DNA of 13,077 nucleotides from Deltaproteobacteria bacterium (GCA_015233295.1 JADFYC010000063.1:481-13557), one strand, 5' to 3'; positions 1-7,920 are shown, counted from the stretch's first letter. Notes: generated from the sequence alone by a model not told the origin. Numbers and translations: made by a program.

Positions 1-156
1 CACATCGGGGGCCAGTTGGACGATCTTGTCTCTGGCCACGTAAGGATCGGGCGCGGTGGCCACGACTTCGATGTCGTTTGTCTTTGACAGAATCTCAGAG
101 AAAATCTTACGGACGACAGCCGAATCATCTACAACTATTACCTTGATTTTTGACAT
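1..156 (-). CDS. cheB: CheB, chemoreceptor methylesterase/deamidase (N-terminal part only)
   Basis: Only the first 52 codons are in the window; the gene continues past the left edge. The fragment is the start of a response-regulator receiver domain, with beta-1 VIVVDD carrying the acidic pair D10-D11, then SAVVRKIF, and a segment TAPDPYVARDKI that is characteristic of CheB rather than CheY. The phosphoacceptor aspartate would fall a few residues beyond the edge. Known CheB proteins use phosphorylation by CheA to activate a C-terminal methylesterase that removes methyl groups from chemoreceptors in the cytoplasm. The ATG at 156-154 lies 24 bases after the HDOD gene stop, and no strong ribosome site is visible. 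Its place downstream of cheA, cheR and cheD supports the call. A stand-alone receiver cannot be excluded because the catalytic domain is not visible. Confidence 0.85.
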   Translation of the reverse strand, partial: MSKIKVIVVDDSAVVRKIFSEILSKTNDIEVVATAPDPYVARDKIVQLAPDV

Positions 157-180
157 AGCAGATCTTTGTCGGTTATCTGG

Positions 181-1020
181 TTAGTTAAGATTTCGTTGGG
201 CTAGTTCCAGACGGGGGTAAAACATCACCAACAGCATATCCAGATCGTTTTGGGTGAGCTTAAACCGCTGGAGCGCCCCGGTATCGGCCGCCATCGGCAA
301 CCCGACCACGCCCACTCCCACCCCAAGGAATAGGACCAGGTTGTTGGCCAGGTAAACCAGGGCCGTAAGGTCCGAGGCCGTGGGCGCCTGTTCCGGCTCG
401 TGATGAAAGGTGATCGCACTGACCATGGGCTCGGGGAATTTCCATTCCAGGGCGATCAATCCGCCCAACTGGCCGTGATCCATGCCGATAATCAGCCCTT
501 CCGCCTCAGTGAAAGGTTTGCCCTGGCCAACCAAATCCTGAATAAGCAGGAATTCTTCCGCAACGAACTGGGCCAGGACCAATTTCCCGATGTCATGAAG
601 CAAGGCGGTGGTAAATAACAGGGGCAGGTCTGGCCATCCAACTTTTTCTCCGAGTAGCTCGGCCATGGTGGCTACAGCCATGGAATGCTGCCATAATTCA
701 CCGGGCGCTAGGCAATAGCCGTCATGTTCGCCCTGGTAGAGGGGCAAAATACCTGAAGCGACCAAAAGTTGATGGGTATTTTTGTGGCCCAGCATGGTCA
801 GGCCATCCCGCAGGCTGGTGACTTCTCGATTAAGACCAAAGTAGGCAGAATTACATAGTCTTAAGACATTAGCCGTGACGGCCTGATCGTATATCAGGAC
901 CTGGGCCAGTTGCTGGTTGGAAACATCCGGCTTCTTTAGCATATCCAAAGCCCGGCGCACGGTCTTAGGAAACGGAGGAAGGTTTTTGACTTTCTTTACC
1001 ACCTCAAATATGTCGGTCAT
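181..1020 (-). CDS. HDOD-domain signalling protein in che cluster
   Basis: A 279-residue single-domain protein. Residues about 12-210 fit the HDOD fold, a relative of HD phosphohydrolases often found beside chemotaxis and c-di-GMP genes. The N-terminal motif LPPFPKT, the LRLCNSAYFG segment (53-62) and the SLRDGLTMLG segment (69-78) are typical. Possible HD metal ligands remain: H112, H142-D143, H182 and H206/H207. The last aspartate expected of an active HD enzyme appears replaced by asparagine (LANNL, 224-228), so hydrolase activity is doubtful and a regulatory or scaffold role is more likely. The ATG overlaps the cheD stop as ATGA, which suggests translational coupling. cheB follows 24 bases later. 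The exact biochemical role of HDOD proteins in che operons is not settled. Confidence 0.88.
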   Translation of the reverse strand: MTDIFEVVKKVKNLPPFPKTVRRALDMLKKPDVSNQQLAQVLIYDQAVTANVLRLCNSAYFGLNREVTSLRDGLTMLGHKNTHQLLVASGILPLYQGEHDGYCLAPGELWQHSMAVATMAELLGEKVGWPDLPLLFTTALLHDIGKLVLAQFVAEEFLLIQDLVGQGKPFTEAEGLIIGMDHGQLGGLIALEWKFPEPMVSAITFHHEPEQAPTASDLTALVYLANNLVLFLGVGVGVVGLPMAADTGALQRFKLTQNDLDMLLVMFYPRLELAQRNLN

Positions 1021-1529
1021 AGCTCCACCATTTCCTCGCCGGGCATCTTGACCAGAACCCGGCCGGTGGTGATGTTGAGACGCATGGTCCGGTTGGTCAC
1101 GCCACCCACCGTCTGGGAGACGATGCGCACGTTGTTCCTAGACAGGATATTCACCAACGCCTCGTAGTTTCGTCGACCTATGTTGAAAAAATTGGTTTCA
1201 TCCATAATTTGGGAACCGCCGGCCACCTTGACCACCAGGCGATTCTTTTTGGCGCCCATAGCGTAACATGTCCGAAACAAAAGGGGTAGCCCCGTGTCCG
1301 CAAACATATACGGATTAGCTTTGGCTTTTGATGTATCTATCTGTGATTCTGGTAACATATAGTGAAGAAGACCGCCCACCTTAGCCACCGGATCATAAAT
1401 GGCCACACCGATACATGAACCCAGGGAATAAGTGACCAGGACTTCGTCTTGATTACTCGACGTCTTCATGTCGGCAATACCGACAATCACATTATTCATA
1501 AGCAGTTCATTGTACATAGGAGTAACCAT
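1017..1529 (-). CDS. cheD: CheD, chemoreceptor glutamine deamidase
   Basis: A 170-residue protein of normal CheD length. CheD hydrolyses specific glutamine side chains on chemoreceptors to glutamate, and in some bacteria is itself bound by CheC. The catalytic signature is intact: T33 in LVTYSLGSC, nucleophile C39 in LGSCIG, and H56 in GGLLHYMLP. The 17-residue Cys-His spacing matches what I recall of the Thermotoga enzyme. Later family blocks KVAGGSQIM (101-109) and IGRRNYEAL (117-125) are present. The ATG at 1529 has AGGTGA six bases upstream and is preferred. Internal Met5 or Met11 would remove only a non-conserved tail. The gene sits 214 bases after cheR and overlaps the HDOD gene by four bases. 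Confidence 0.95.
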   Translation of the reverse strand: MVTPMYNELLMNNVIVGIADMKTSSNQDEVLVTYSLGSCIGVAIYDPVAKVGGLLHYMLPESQIDTSKAKANPYMFADTGLPLLFRTCYAMGAKKNRLVVKVAGGSQIMDETNFFNIGRRNYEALVNILSRNNVRIVSQTVGGVTNRTMRLNITTGRVLVKMPGEEMVEL

Positions 1530-1564
1530 TACCGGTCACCTGCGGTATCCGGAGAATAGGATTC

Positions 1565-1570
1565 ATTATA
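1565..1570 (-). promoter_or_regulatory. Possible -10 box (TATAAT) upstream of cheD
   Basis: A perfect TATAAT on the minus strand lies 35 bases before the cheD ATG, inside the 214-base gap between cheR and cheD. No convincing -35 box stands 16-18 bases upstream. If functional, it would let cheD, the HDOD gene and cheB be transcribed apart from cheA-cheR. A chance match in this AT-rich spacer is possible. Confidence 0.3.
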
Positions 1571-1598
1571 GGAAAAGCATAAAGCGGAAGACACGGAG

Positions 1599-1619
1599 AA
1601 AAAAACAGAGAACACTGCT
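1599..1619 (-). terminator. Possible weak rho-independent terminator after cheR
   Basis: On the minus strand AGCAG and CTGTT can form a five-pair stem (one G-U pair) around a six-base loop, followed at once by a run of T. It lies about 125 bases after the cheR stop. The stem is short, so this is a weak candidate. The surrounding sequence resembles degenerate dispersed repeats, and the T run may have that origin instead. Confidence 0.22.
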
Positions 1620-1743
1620 GGTTTTTTTTATCCTCTACCCCCACATAACATCTATATGTCCTCTCTTTTTTCCATGTATCCTCTGGGCAGGGGTTTTATC
1701 AGGAGGTCATCGGCCATAAACCGGTCTTATAAAATATAGATAA

Positions 1744-2592
1744 TTATTTGCTGTATATCGTTGGTTTCACATAGTTAAAAGAATGTTTTACCCCGGCCAG
1801 GCTTTCCGAATGTCCCACAAAAAGGTGGCCGTCTTCATCCAAGTGTTGGTAATATTTATTAACCAGAGTCTCTTGGGTGGACCGGTCAAAATAGATCATC
1901 ACATTCCGGCAAAAGATAACATCGAAGGGCCGATTAAAGGGAAAAGGCTTCATCAGGTTCAGGTAACGAAAGGTAATGATATTCTGCAGGGTGTCTTTGA
2001 CCCGAAAGTATCCTTGCCACTGGCCGTTGCCCCGCTGAAAATAGGTCCGCAGCATGTTGGGGGGAATGCCGGTGATCCTGTCCTTTTCATAAAGACCGGT
2101 TTGGGCCTTGTTTAGCACCTGGGTGGACACATCCGTAGCCAGTATTTTGATGTCCCAGCAGGTTCGATCAGGTAAGGCATCCAAGACCGTCATGGCAATG
2201 GAATATGGTTCCTCGCCCGTGGAACATCCGGCGCTCCACAGCCGCAACTGATTATTATATTTTCTGTTTTTTCTAAGGGTCAAGTGGGGAATAAGCGTTT
2301 CTTTCAGGAAGGTGAAGTGATCTGATTCCCTAAAAAAACTGGTGACATTGGTGGAGATGGCGTTGACCATGGCAATAACTTCATCTTGGTTCTGACCGCT
2401 CTTGATATATTCATAGTACTCCTTAAAGGAAGCCAGGCAAATCTCCCTAATCCTCTTGCTTAACCGGGCTTTCACCAATTCTTTTTTGCCTTCATGCAGA
2501 TTAATGCCCACCTGCTGATAAATCAATTCCCGAAACCGTTGAAAGTCAGCGTCGGTACAGGCTATCTCGAGTATTAAGCCCGGTTGGCGCAT
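1744..2592 (-). CDS. cheR: CheR, chemoreceptor glutamate methyltransferase
   Basis: A 282-residue protein of usual CheR length. It transfers a methyl group from S-adenosylmethionine to glutamates on chemoreceptor cytoplasmic helices, opposing CheB. The N-terminal helical domain (about 12-90) contains RLSKRIRE and ends in the conserved TNVTSFFRE block (81-89). The Rossmann-like catalytic domain carries the SAM-binding motif WSAGCSTGEEPYS (119-131), the acidic ILATDVS strand (150-156), and FDVIFCRNVMIYF (223-235). The C-terminus has the family VGHSESL segment (259-265). No TPR or pentapeptide-tethering extension is present. The ATG lies inside the end of cheA (19-base overlap) and has only a weak upstream G-rich ribosome site, so translation is probably coupled to cheA. 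Confidence 0.96.
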   Translation of the reverse strand: MRQPGLILEIACTDADFQRFRELIYQQVGINLHEGKKELVKARLSKRIREICLASFKEYYEYIKSGQNQDEVIAMVNAISTNVTSFFRESDHFTFLKETLIPHLTLRKNRKYNNQLRLWSAGCSTGEEPYSIAMTVLDALPDRTCWDIKILATDVSTQVLNKAQTGLYEKDRITGIPPNMLRTYFQRGNGQWQGYFRVKDTLQNIITFRYLNLMKPFPFNRPFDVIFCRNVMIYFDRSTQETLVNKYYQHLDEDGHLFVGHSESLAGVKHSFNYVKPTIYSK

Positions 2593-4847
2593 TCAAATAA
2601 CCCCGCCACATCTATGATCAGTCCAATTCGGCCGTCACCCATGATGGCTCCTCCGGCTATCCCCTTAAGTTTATTAAATGCCTCACCCATGCTTTTAATC
2701 ACCACTTCTTGTTTACCGATCAAGGTATCCACCAGCAGACACCGCTTGATCGCCTCATTTTCTACCACCACCACCAGTCCTTCAGTGGGATTGGTAATGG
2801 AATCTGGAATGTTAAACAGGCGGTTTAATCGAATCAGGGGCAGGAGCCCATTCCGCAGTTTGATCGTTTCACCCGTCTGTTGAACCGTTATGATATCAGC
2901 CTGGTTAGGCCGGAAAGATTCTACTACGGAAAGGGTAGGAATGATATATCGTTCTTTACCGATCCCGACGATAATCCCGTCTATAATGGCCAGGGTCAGG
3001 GGGAAGCGGAGCATAAAAGAGGTGCCCTGCCCCGGAGATGATTCTATCTCGATCTGGCCTCTGAGTTCATTCACCACATTTTGGACCACATCCATGCCCA
3101 CACCGCGGCCGGATACGTCAGTTATTTTTTCGGCCGTGGAAAACCCGGGGGCAAAAATCAATAGAAAAATCTCTTTTTCAGTTAATTCGGCGCCTTCTTG
3201 AATCAGACCTTTTTCCTCAGCCTTCCTGATAATCTTTTCGTGATTAAGGCCGCGGCCATCGTCCTTTATTTCTATCATCAATTTGCCGCCTTGATGGAAG
3301 GCGTTCAGAGTGATCAGGCCGGTCGAGGACTTGCCCGCCCGGTCGCGGTCGTCGGGATCTTCTATGCCGTGATCGACTGAATTTCTAATCAGATGGACCA
3401 TCGGCTCATAAATCTTGTCGACCATCTTGCGGTCAAGTTCCGTCTCTTCCCCTGTGGTCACGAAGTTGATTTTCTTATTCGATTTTCTGGCCAGATCCCG
3501 CACCAGCCGGGACACCTTTTGAAACGTCAGCTTGATCGGAACCATTCTCAAGGACATGGCCGTGCGCTGAATTTCTGAAGTGATCCCGGTAAGTCGATTA
3601 AATTCGCGAGACAATCTTTGGTTCTGCTGAGCCAGAGCGGCAATGTCTTGGCTGACCATGGACTGGGCGATAACCAATTCCCCCACCATGTCCACTAAGT
3701 AGTCCAGCTTTTCGGTACCGACCTTGATCGTCTCTTGGGCTTCGACCTCCACGGCCTTCTGCTGATTGATGGCCTTAGCCACAACACCGGGCGTGACCAG
3801 CCCCTTTTCCACCAGCACCTCGCCGAAGAGCTTGCCTTCCTCCTTCATTTCCGGGGATTGCAGGGTCTGATCGATGTCCGAATAGGTGATCGCCCCCATC
3901 TCCACCAGCATCTCGCCAAGTGGGAGATTTTCCTTGGGCAGCACCACCGGCGCAGTTTCCGGGACAACTATCTGCCCATTAATTGAGAGATCTTCCTTCG
4001 GCGGCAAAACCGGCTCAGCCTCCGGAACAACTCCCTTTCCTTGAATAAGGTGATCGATCCGGTCCAGATATGGGGCCAGATCAAGTTGCGGTTCCACATC
4101 AAGGCTGCAAGCCAGGTTGTCCTTCAATTGTTTCAATAAATTGTTGATCACGTCCACTGATTCGAGAATCAAGTCCACCACCTGCGGAGTCATGGACATT
4201 TGGCCTTCCCGCACCTTGTCCAGGAGGTTCTCCAAATGGTGCGCAAAGGTATTGGTGGTGACCAGGTTGATAAATCCAGACACACCCTTGACGGTGTGGA
4301 AGGCCCGAAACACGGCATTAACCAAATCCGTGTTATCCGGGTCGGATTCCAGGTCGAGCAAATGCTTCTCTACCTCGCCCAGAATATCAGCAGCTTCGGT
4401 AATAAATTCATAACAAGTCTCTTTATCGGTTATTTTGTGTTCTGAAAGATTGGTCGCCGGTAGTTCACATGTGGGTTCGGCCGCGGGTCCCTCAGAGCAT
4501 ATCTCCGATAGGCCGAAAATATCCTTTAGCCGCGTCAGGTAATCCTTTATCTCATCATCTTTATTATTGCCTCTGGCTAGATCCTGGAGGAGGGTCACTC
4601 CTGAAGACAAAACCTCCGGTACCATTTTGGCAGCCTGGTGTCCCTGCTCTAAAATAGAAAATTCCACCACTGCCTCCAGGGCACGACAGAGGACTATCAT
4701 CTGACCGTCAACGGCAGGAGCGTCCTTAATCGTAGTTATGCTACTTAATAATTTGCCTAATCCGGCCAGGTCGCCATATTCCAGCAAGACCAGTTCCATG
4801 GCCAGGTTTTCCAACAGAGATTGAAGTTCCGATTCATTTTGATCCAT
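2574..4847 (-). CDS. cheA: CheA, chemotaxis histidine kinase with unusual N-terminus and linker
   Basis: Numbering is from the ATG at 4847 (757 residues), chosen for AGAGGA seven bases upstream. An in-frame GTG at 4928, with GGAG only four bases away, would add 27 residues. CheA autophosphorylates on an HPt histidine and passes phosphate to CheY and CheB in receptor-CheW arrays. Order seen: a helical N-terminal region (1-115) with no phosphorylatable HPt motif; the HPt domain (141-248) with H184 in AFHTVKG; a Pro/Glu-rich linker with a 16-residue near-repeat (273-288, 294-309); two short repeats, LGEMLVEMGAI and FGEVLVEKGLV, resembling secretion-ATPase N-terminal modules; dimerisation helices (373-438); an HATPase with N-box HLIRNSVDHGIE (485-496), DDGRGL (529-534) and GRGVGMDVV (580-588); and the CheW-like domain (613-757). 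No ordinary CheY-binding P2 domain is recognised. cheR overlaps its end by 19 bases. Confidence 0.95.
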   Translation of the reverse strand: MDQNESELQSLLENLAMELVLLEYGDLAGLGKLLSSITTIKDAPAVDGQMIVLCRALEAVVEFSILEQGHQAAKMVPEVLSSGVTLLQDLARGNNKDDEIKDYLTRLKDIFGLSEICSEGPAAEPTCELPATNLSEHKITDKETCYEFITEAADILGEVEKHLLDLESDPDNTDLVNAVFRAFHTVKGVSGFINLVTTNTFAHHLENLLDKVREGQMSMTPQVVDLILESVDVINNLLKQLKDNLACSLDVEPQLDLAPYLDRIDHLIQGKGVVPEAEPVLPPKEDLSINGQIVVPETAPVVLPKENLPLGEMLVEMGAITYSDIDQTLQSPEMKEEGKLFGEVLVEKGLVTPGVVAKAINQQKAVEVEAQETIKVGTEKLDYLVDMVGELVIAQSMVSQDIAALAQQNQRLSREFNRLTGITSEIQRTAMSLRMVPIKLTFQKVSRLVRDLARKSNKKINFVTTGEETELDRKMVDKIYEPMVHLIRNSVDHGIEDPDDRDRAGKSSTGLITLNAFHQGGKLMIEIKDDGRGLNHEKIIRKAEEKGLIQEGAELTEKEIFLLIFAPGFSTAEKITDVSGRGVGMDVVQNVVNELRGQIEIESSPGQGTSFMLRFPLTLAIIDGIIVGIGKERYIIPTLSVVESFRPNQADIITVQQTGETIKLRNGLLPLIRLNRLFNIPDSITNPTEGLVVVVENEAIKRCLLVDTLIGKQEVVIKSMGEAFNKLKGIAGGAIMGDGRIGLIIDVAGLFECANRA

Positions 4848-5076
4848 GGGGGCATCCTCTTGAAGACTATCGATGATGGACAAGTTGAATGGGCCACCGA
4901 CCTCAAGATTCGGGTTAGCCTTCTTCACCGCACTCCGGGTGGAGCCGCCGGGCCTTGTTCAATGAAGATCAGGTGTCGAGGTGTGGGACTGAGCCAGGCA
5001 ATTGCCCACCTCCGGCTGATTTAAAATAATTACAATAAGTTAAACCGGCGGCCGACGATAGTTGCGCAACCTGCTT

Positions 5077-5106
5077 AGTATATATCAGAAGTAAGTCAAA
5101 ATGCAA
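5077..5106 (-). promoter_or_regulatory. Candidate sigma-70-type promoter for cheA
   Basis: On the minus strand a -35-like TTGCAT (5101-5106) is separated by 18 bases from TATACT (5077-5082). Transcription would begin near 5070, leaving a leader of roughly 220 bases before the preferred cheA ATG. This is a sequence match only. I found no clear sigma-54 or sigma-28 promoter in the region. Confidence 0.33.
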
Positions 5107-5340
5107 AATGAATTTATCCCCCAAGCCGCCATATCCTTGCTGCCGTTGAATGGCGTCGCCAGTGCGAAGATACCCGGATGACACTCCCGGTTCGTCATTC
5201 TCACGAGAACTGAGAAAACGGTCAAGAAGACCATCAGCGGCAAGGTTGGATTGGAAATGTAAGGTTTTGATTCCAGCCGGCTACAACAGATCGATATCAG
5301 CAGATAAAGAGGAGAGATGGTGTTCTTCTTAAACATGATT

Positions 5341-5425
5341 TAATCCGCAGATTGCACCGACTTGCGCAGATAAAAAAATACGTGGGTTTCTTTCATCTGC
5401 GTTTATCTGCGCCATCTGTGGATTA
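5341..5425. repeat. Imperfect inverted repeat, REP-like, after rdrB
   Basis: Two 33-base arms (5341-5373 and 5393-5425) face each other across a 19-base spacer. By direct alignment 24 of 33 positions pair. The outer ends TAATCC and the unit CGCAGAT are the best conserved; CGCAGAT-like units recur within the element. The sequence style (repeated ATCTGCG units) resembles dispersed palindromic elements seen between genes in many bacterial genomes. It begins 48 bases past the rdrB stop and, transcribed, could fold into a long hairpin that slows or ends rdrB transcription. It lacks a U-rich tail typical of an intrinsic terminator. Confidence 0.6.
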
Positions 5426-5472
5426 CAGATAGAGGCGGTTCGCTGGCCTGAAGCCGATAATCTCGGCCGGGG

Positions 5473-7920
5473 TCAGTCACCGTTTCGGATGGGCGGGATA
5501 AAGCTGAAGAATTCCGTGTCGTCGTTTATCTGCTTCAACCAAGCCAGGATTTCCCTATTAGACAACTCCGGAGCGAGCTGCCTGGCCGCGCAACTGACCG
5601 CCTGGTATTCCAGGGGCAGAGAATTCTGAAATAGTCCGGGATTATCGGTGGCGATCAACACATACATTTTACTTGATCTTTCGTCCGGTATCGGACTATG
5701 CCAGTGAAAGATGGGATGTTCCTTGATCTTCTCCAACAGGCTGATCCTGATGTTGCTCAAGGGACAGGCTTCGATAGCCAGTTGCTTTTCCTCCACCTTC
5801 TTCTCCAGCAAGTCCTGCGCCCCTCGGAGCACCTCCAGCCATTGATCCATTTTATTCCGGTCCTGTTTTATCGTTATTATTTCATTACCTTTTTCCCAGA
5901 CCTTCCGGTCATAGTGATAACGCTGGAAAAGAACGAAGGCTTCCTTGTAGTTATCTTTCCATTCGTTAAACGATTCCTGCTGAGGAGATAATTGTCTTTC
6001 CGACCGAGGGGGCCCAAACCTCCTGAACCGCCATGCCTGATGGAGAAGGTCGGCCTCTTGAGCTTTGCCGTATACTTCTCGGCTGTAGTTGTTTATTTCA
6101 TCCCTGAGATCGATCTTAAAGCCGTGGTCATCAAGGTCTTGCTGAAACAACCAAACCAGGTTGTCGAGCCATTCCAGCCGGGGTAGCCTGACTTCGCCGG
6201 CCCGTTCAACCCACATCTTGGGGTCGAAGCCCAGGGCGGTACAGTGACCCAACCGGCTGCCGGGGGGCATGTCCAAGAAATCTACGGCTTCATCGATAGC
6301 CCGCAACCCTGATAGGAGGTGATGGAACTCCTCACCTACGTGATAGGTGAAACGGAGTGGAGGGAGAACTAAATTGTCGTTCAATGCACGGATCTCTATC
6401 GGGAAATAGGTCTGCCGTCGGCTGAGATGGTGTCTCAGATGACAGAAAATAGGGGCAAACACCTCAGGTGGTGCTTTCAATTCATTCCCGGCCACATCCA
6501 CGCCCACTAGATACCGGCCCCATCGGTTGTAGTTTTCTCGAGCCTCGAGCAAAGTCATCACCTGGCTGAACAACAAACCACGCAGTTTTTCATGACGCCC
6601 GGCGGGGAAATCCGTCACCTGCAATTCAGAATCTCTTTCTTTTCTATCATCATCTTTTTCTTTTGTGAAATGACATATAACGCCCAGGCGGTAGTTGATG
6701 CCACCTCCCTCATTCTTCCGACTTGAGCACATCTGGAAGTGATGAACCAACGGCTTAAGCTTCTGATTCAGAAACTCATGCTTGGTCGGCCTCCCGGCGA
6801 TCCGAGCCTCCAGGCCTTTCAACTTACCGGTCCGGTCGAGTTGAATCAATCGCTCTCGGTGGAGATAATTTTCCATACCCCATCTCAACCCGGAGCAGGC
6901 CAGCATGTCGAATAGATCAAACCCCTTCATGTTTTTCTGGTGCAGCACCACCCGGTGGACCATGGACATGATGAGATGATACACATGGAGGGCCACTGAC
7001 ACGAGTTCATCGGGTTGCCTCATTAGCCGACAAAAAGCATGAACCCAGACAGCGCCTTCGTTAACCAGGGCGTGTCCAACGCTCCCTCCAGCAAGCAATT
7101 GACCGGGATGCCTGGTCATGGGAATGCCGGCCGGGGGCGGCTCGAATGGAAAGCCCGGATTCCTGAGAGTGTCTTTGAGCCAGACGACGAACTTAGACTC
7201 AAACGGCCTTCGACTAATAAGCCAATAGACGATCCATTCCCGAATCTGCCGGGCCATTTTCAAATAACTAAATAAAATTTCTGGACTAAAATTAGGCAAG
7301 TAGAGATTCCATAAATGCATTTGGTCTGGATTTGGACGGACATCATTGATCCAGGCCTTGGGGAACTGGAGCATTGTATCCCAAATGAGAGCAGGATGGG
7401 CACTGTTGTTGTAATGGAGGTGCGTTTCCGTCAAACCGTCACGCAACATAGGCTCCAGGAAAGGATCTTCAGGCAAGGGAATAATCGGGCCGGTGAATAT
7501 CTTGTCGATCGTGTCAGGTTTAGCAGTATCATTCCTGATAGCCTCGGCCACCATATAGGCCATCAACGGCAGGGTCGACAATTCCGAGCTCAACACCTCA
7601 ACCCAGAGCAGAGTGGCGTTGCGGGTGAAGCGGAGTTCCTGATCACGCCAGGAGAACAATTCCTGGGCCAGAGCTTGAAAGCTATTCAGAAACAAATGCG
7701 AGTGACCGACATCAGATGAAAATAATTCATTTAAGAGAAACCTCCGCTGATGCTCGGGTAATTCGGGCACCCGCCGGGTGAAACATAGACTAACTCTTTC
7801 CCTTAGATACTTATTCCGTCTCAAGACGGGAGTCATCATCTCGGGAAGCACATCCACCAGCTCCGGCTCGGTCAGAAAGACTGACCTCAGGATCAACGGC
7901 ATGTTCTCAGGTGTGGTCAA
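5473..7920 (-). CDS. rdrB: RdrB, RADAR adenosine-deaminase-superfamily effector
   Basis: An 815-residue protein carrying adenosine-deaminase motifs in order: THLH (H167, H169 zinc ligands); VGVDVAGNE (472-480), matching the ADA block with DLAGDE; HVGEE (H527 zinc ligand, E530 proton shuttle); RLGH (H559); EACPLSN (717-723); and ATDNP (D759 zinc ligand). About 360 residues separate the first two zinc motifs, far more than in housekeeping ADA, and the protein is over twice as long, as expected for RdrB. The usual TDDP reads TDNP, so the second Asp, which contacts the purine in ADA, is Asn760. Known RdrB forms large shells that RdrA joins, and deaminates adenosine-containing RNA or nucleotides during phage infection. 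Translation appears to start at TTG 7920, with AAGGAA seven bases upstream. It is 11 bases after rdrA, so one transcript is likely. No membrane segments are seen. Family assignment rests on motifs plus the rdrA neighbour. Confidence 0.88.
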   Translation of the reverse strand: MTTPENMPLILRSVFLTEPELVDVLPEMMTPVLRRNKYLRERVSLCFTRRVPELPEHQRRFLLNELFSSDVGHSHLFLNSFQALAQELFSWRDQELRFTRNATLLWVEVLSSELSTLPLMAYMVAEAIRNDTAKPDTIDKIFTGPIIPLPEDPFLEPMLRDGLTETHLHYNNSAHPALIWDTMLQFPKAWINDVRPNPDQMHLWNLYLPNFSPEILFSYLKMARQIREWIVYWLISRRPFESKFVVWLKDTLRNPGFPFEPPPAGIPMTRHPGQLLAGGSVGHALVNEGAVWVHAFCRLMRQPDELVSVALHVYHLIMSMVHRVVLHQKNMKGFDLFDMLACSGLRWGMENYLHRERLIQLDRTGKLKGLEARIAGRPTKHEFLNQKLKPLVHHFQMCSSRKNEGGGINYRLGVICHFTKEKDDDRKERDSELQVTDFPAGRHEKLRGLLFSQVMTLLEARENYNRWGRYLVGVDVAGNELKAPPEVFAPIFCHLRHHLSRRQTYFPIEIRALNDNLVLPPLRFTYHVGEEFHHLLSGLRAIDEAVDFLDMPPGSRLGHCTALGFDPKMWVERAGEVRLPRLEWLDNLVWLFQQDLDDHGFKIDLRDEINNYSREVYGKAQEADLLHQAWRFRRFGPPRSERQLSPQQESFNEWKDNYKEAFVLFQRYHYDRKVWEKGNEIITIKQDRNKMDQWLEVLRGAQDLLEKKVEEKQLAIEACPLSNIRISLLEKIKEHPIFHWHSPIPDERSSKMYVLIATDNPGLFQNSLPLEYQAVSCAARQLAPELSNREILAWLKQINDDTEFFSFIPPIRNGD

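Larger units (their letters stand above)
4848..5472. other. Intergenic region between rdrB and cheA
   Basis: This 625-base stretch has no credible gene. Several open frames of 60-83 codons exist, but they lack a ribosome site or recognisable protein features. It holds the candidate cheA promoter (5077-5106) and an inverted repeat (5341-5425). The part from about 5110 to 5335 shows nothing I recognise; it may be a decayed remnant or a spacer left by insertion of the defence genes. Bases 4848-4928 could be coding if cheA starts at the upstream GTG. Confidence 0.7.

Noticed and set aside
1468..1719. Plus-strand 83-codon frame overlapping the start of cheD
   Set aside because: It is antisense to the conserved cheD 5' end, and the rest is low-complexity Lys/Arg and hydrophobic sequence from an AT-rich spacer.
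5083..5100. TTGACT followed closely by TATACT as a cheA promoter
   Set aside because: The spacing between TTGACT and TATACT is only 11 bases. The overlapping TTGCAT with an 18-base spacer was preferred.
4969..5184. Minus-strand 71-codon open frame just upstream of cheA
   Set aside because: It would begin upstream of the likely cheA promoter, has no recognisable domain or good ribosome site, and overlaps another equally unsupported frame.
5085..5336. Minus-strand 83-codon open frame with a hydrophobic N-terminal stretch in the gap upstream of cheA
   Set aside because: No ribosome site precedes its ATG, the composition is unlike a real signal or membrane protein after the first 45 residues, and it overlaps the candidate cheA promoter.
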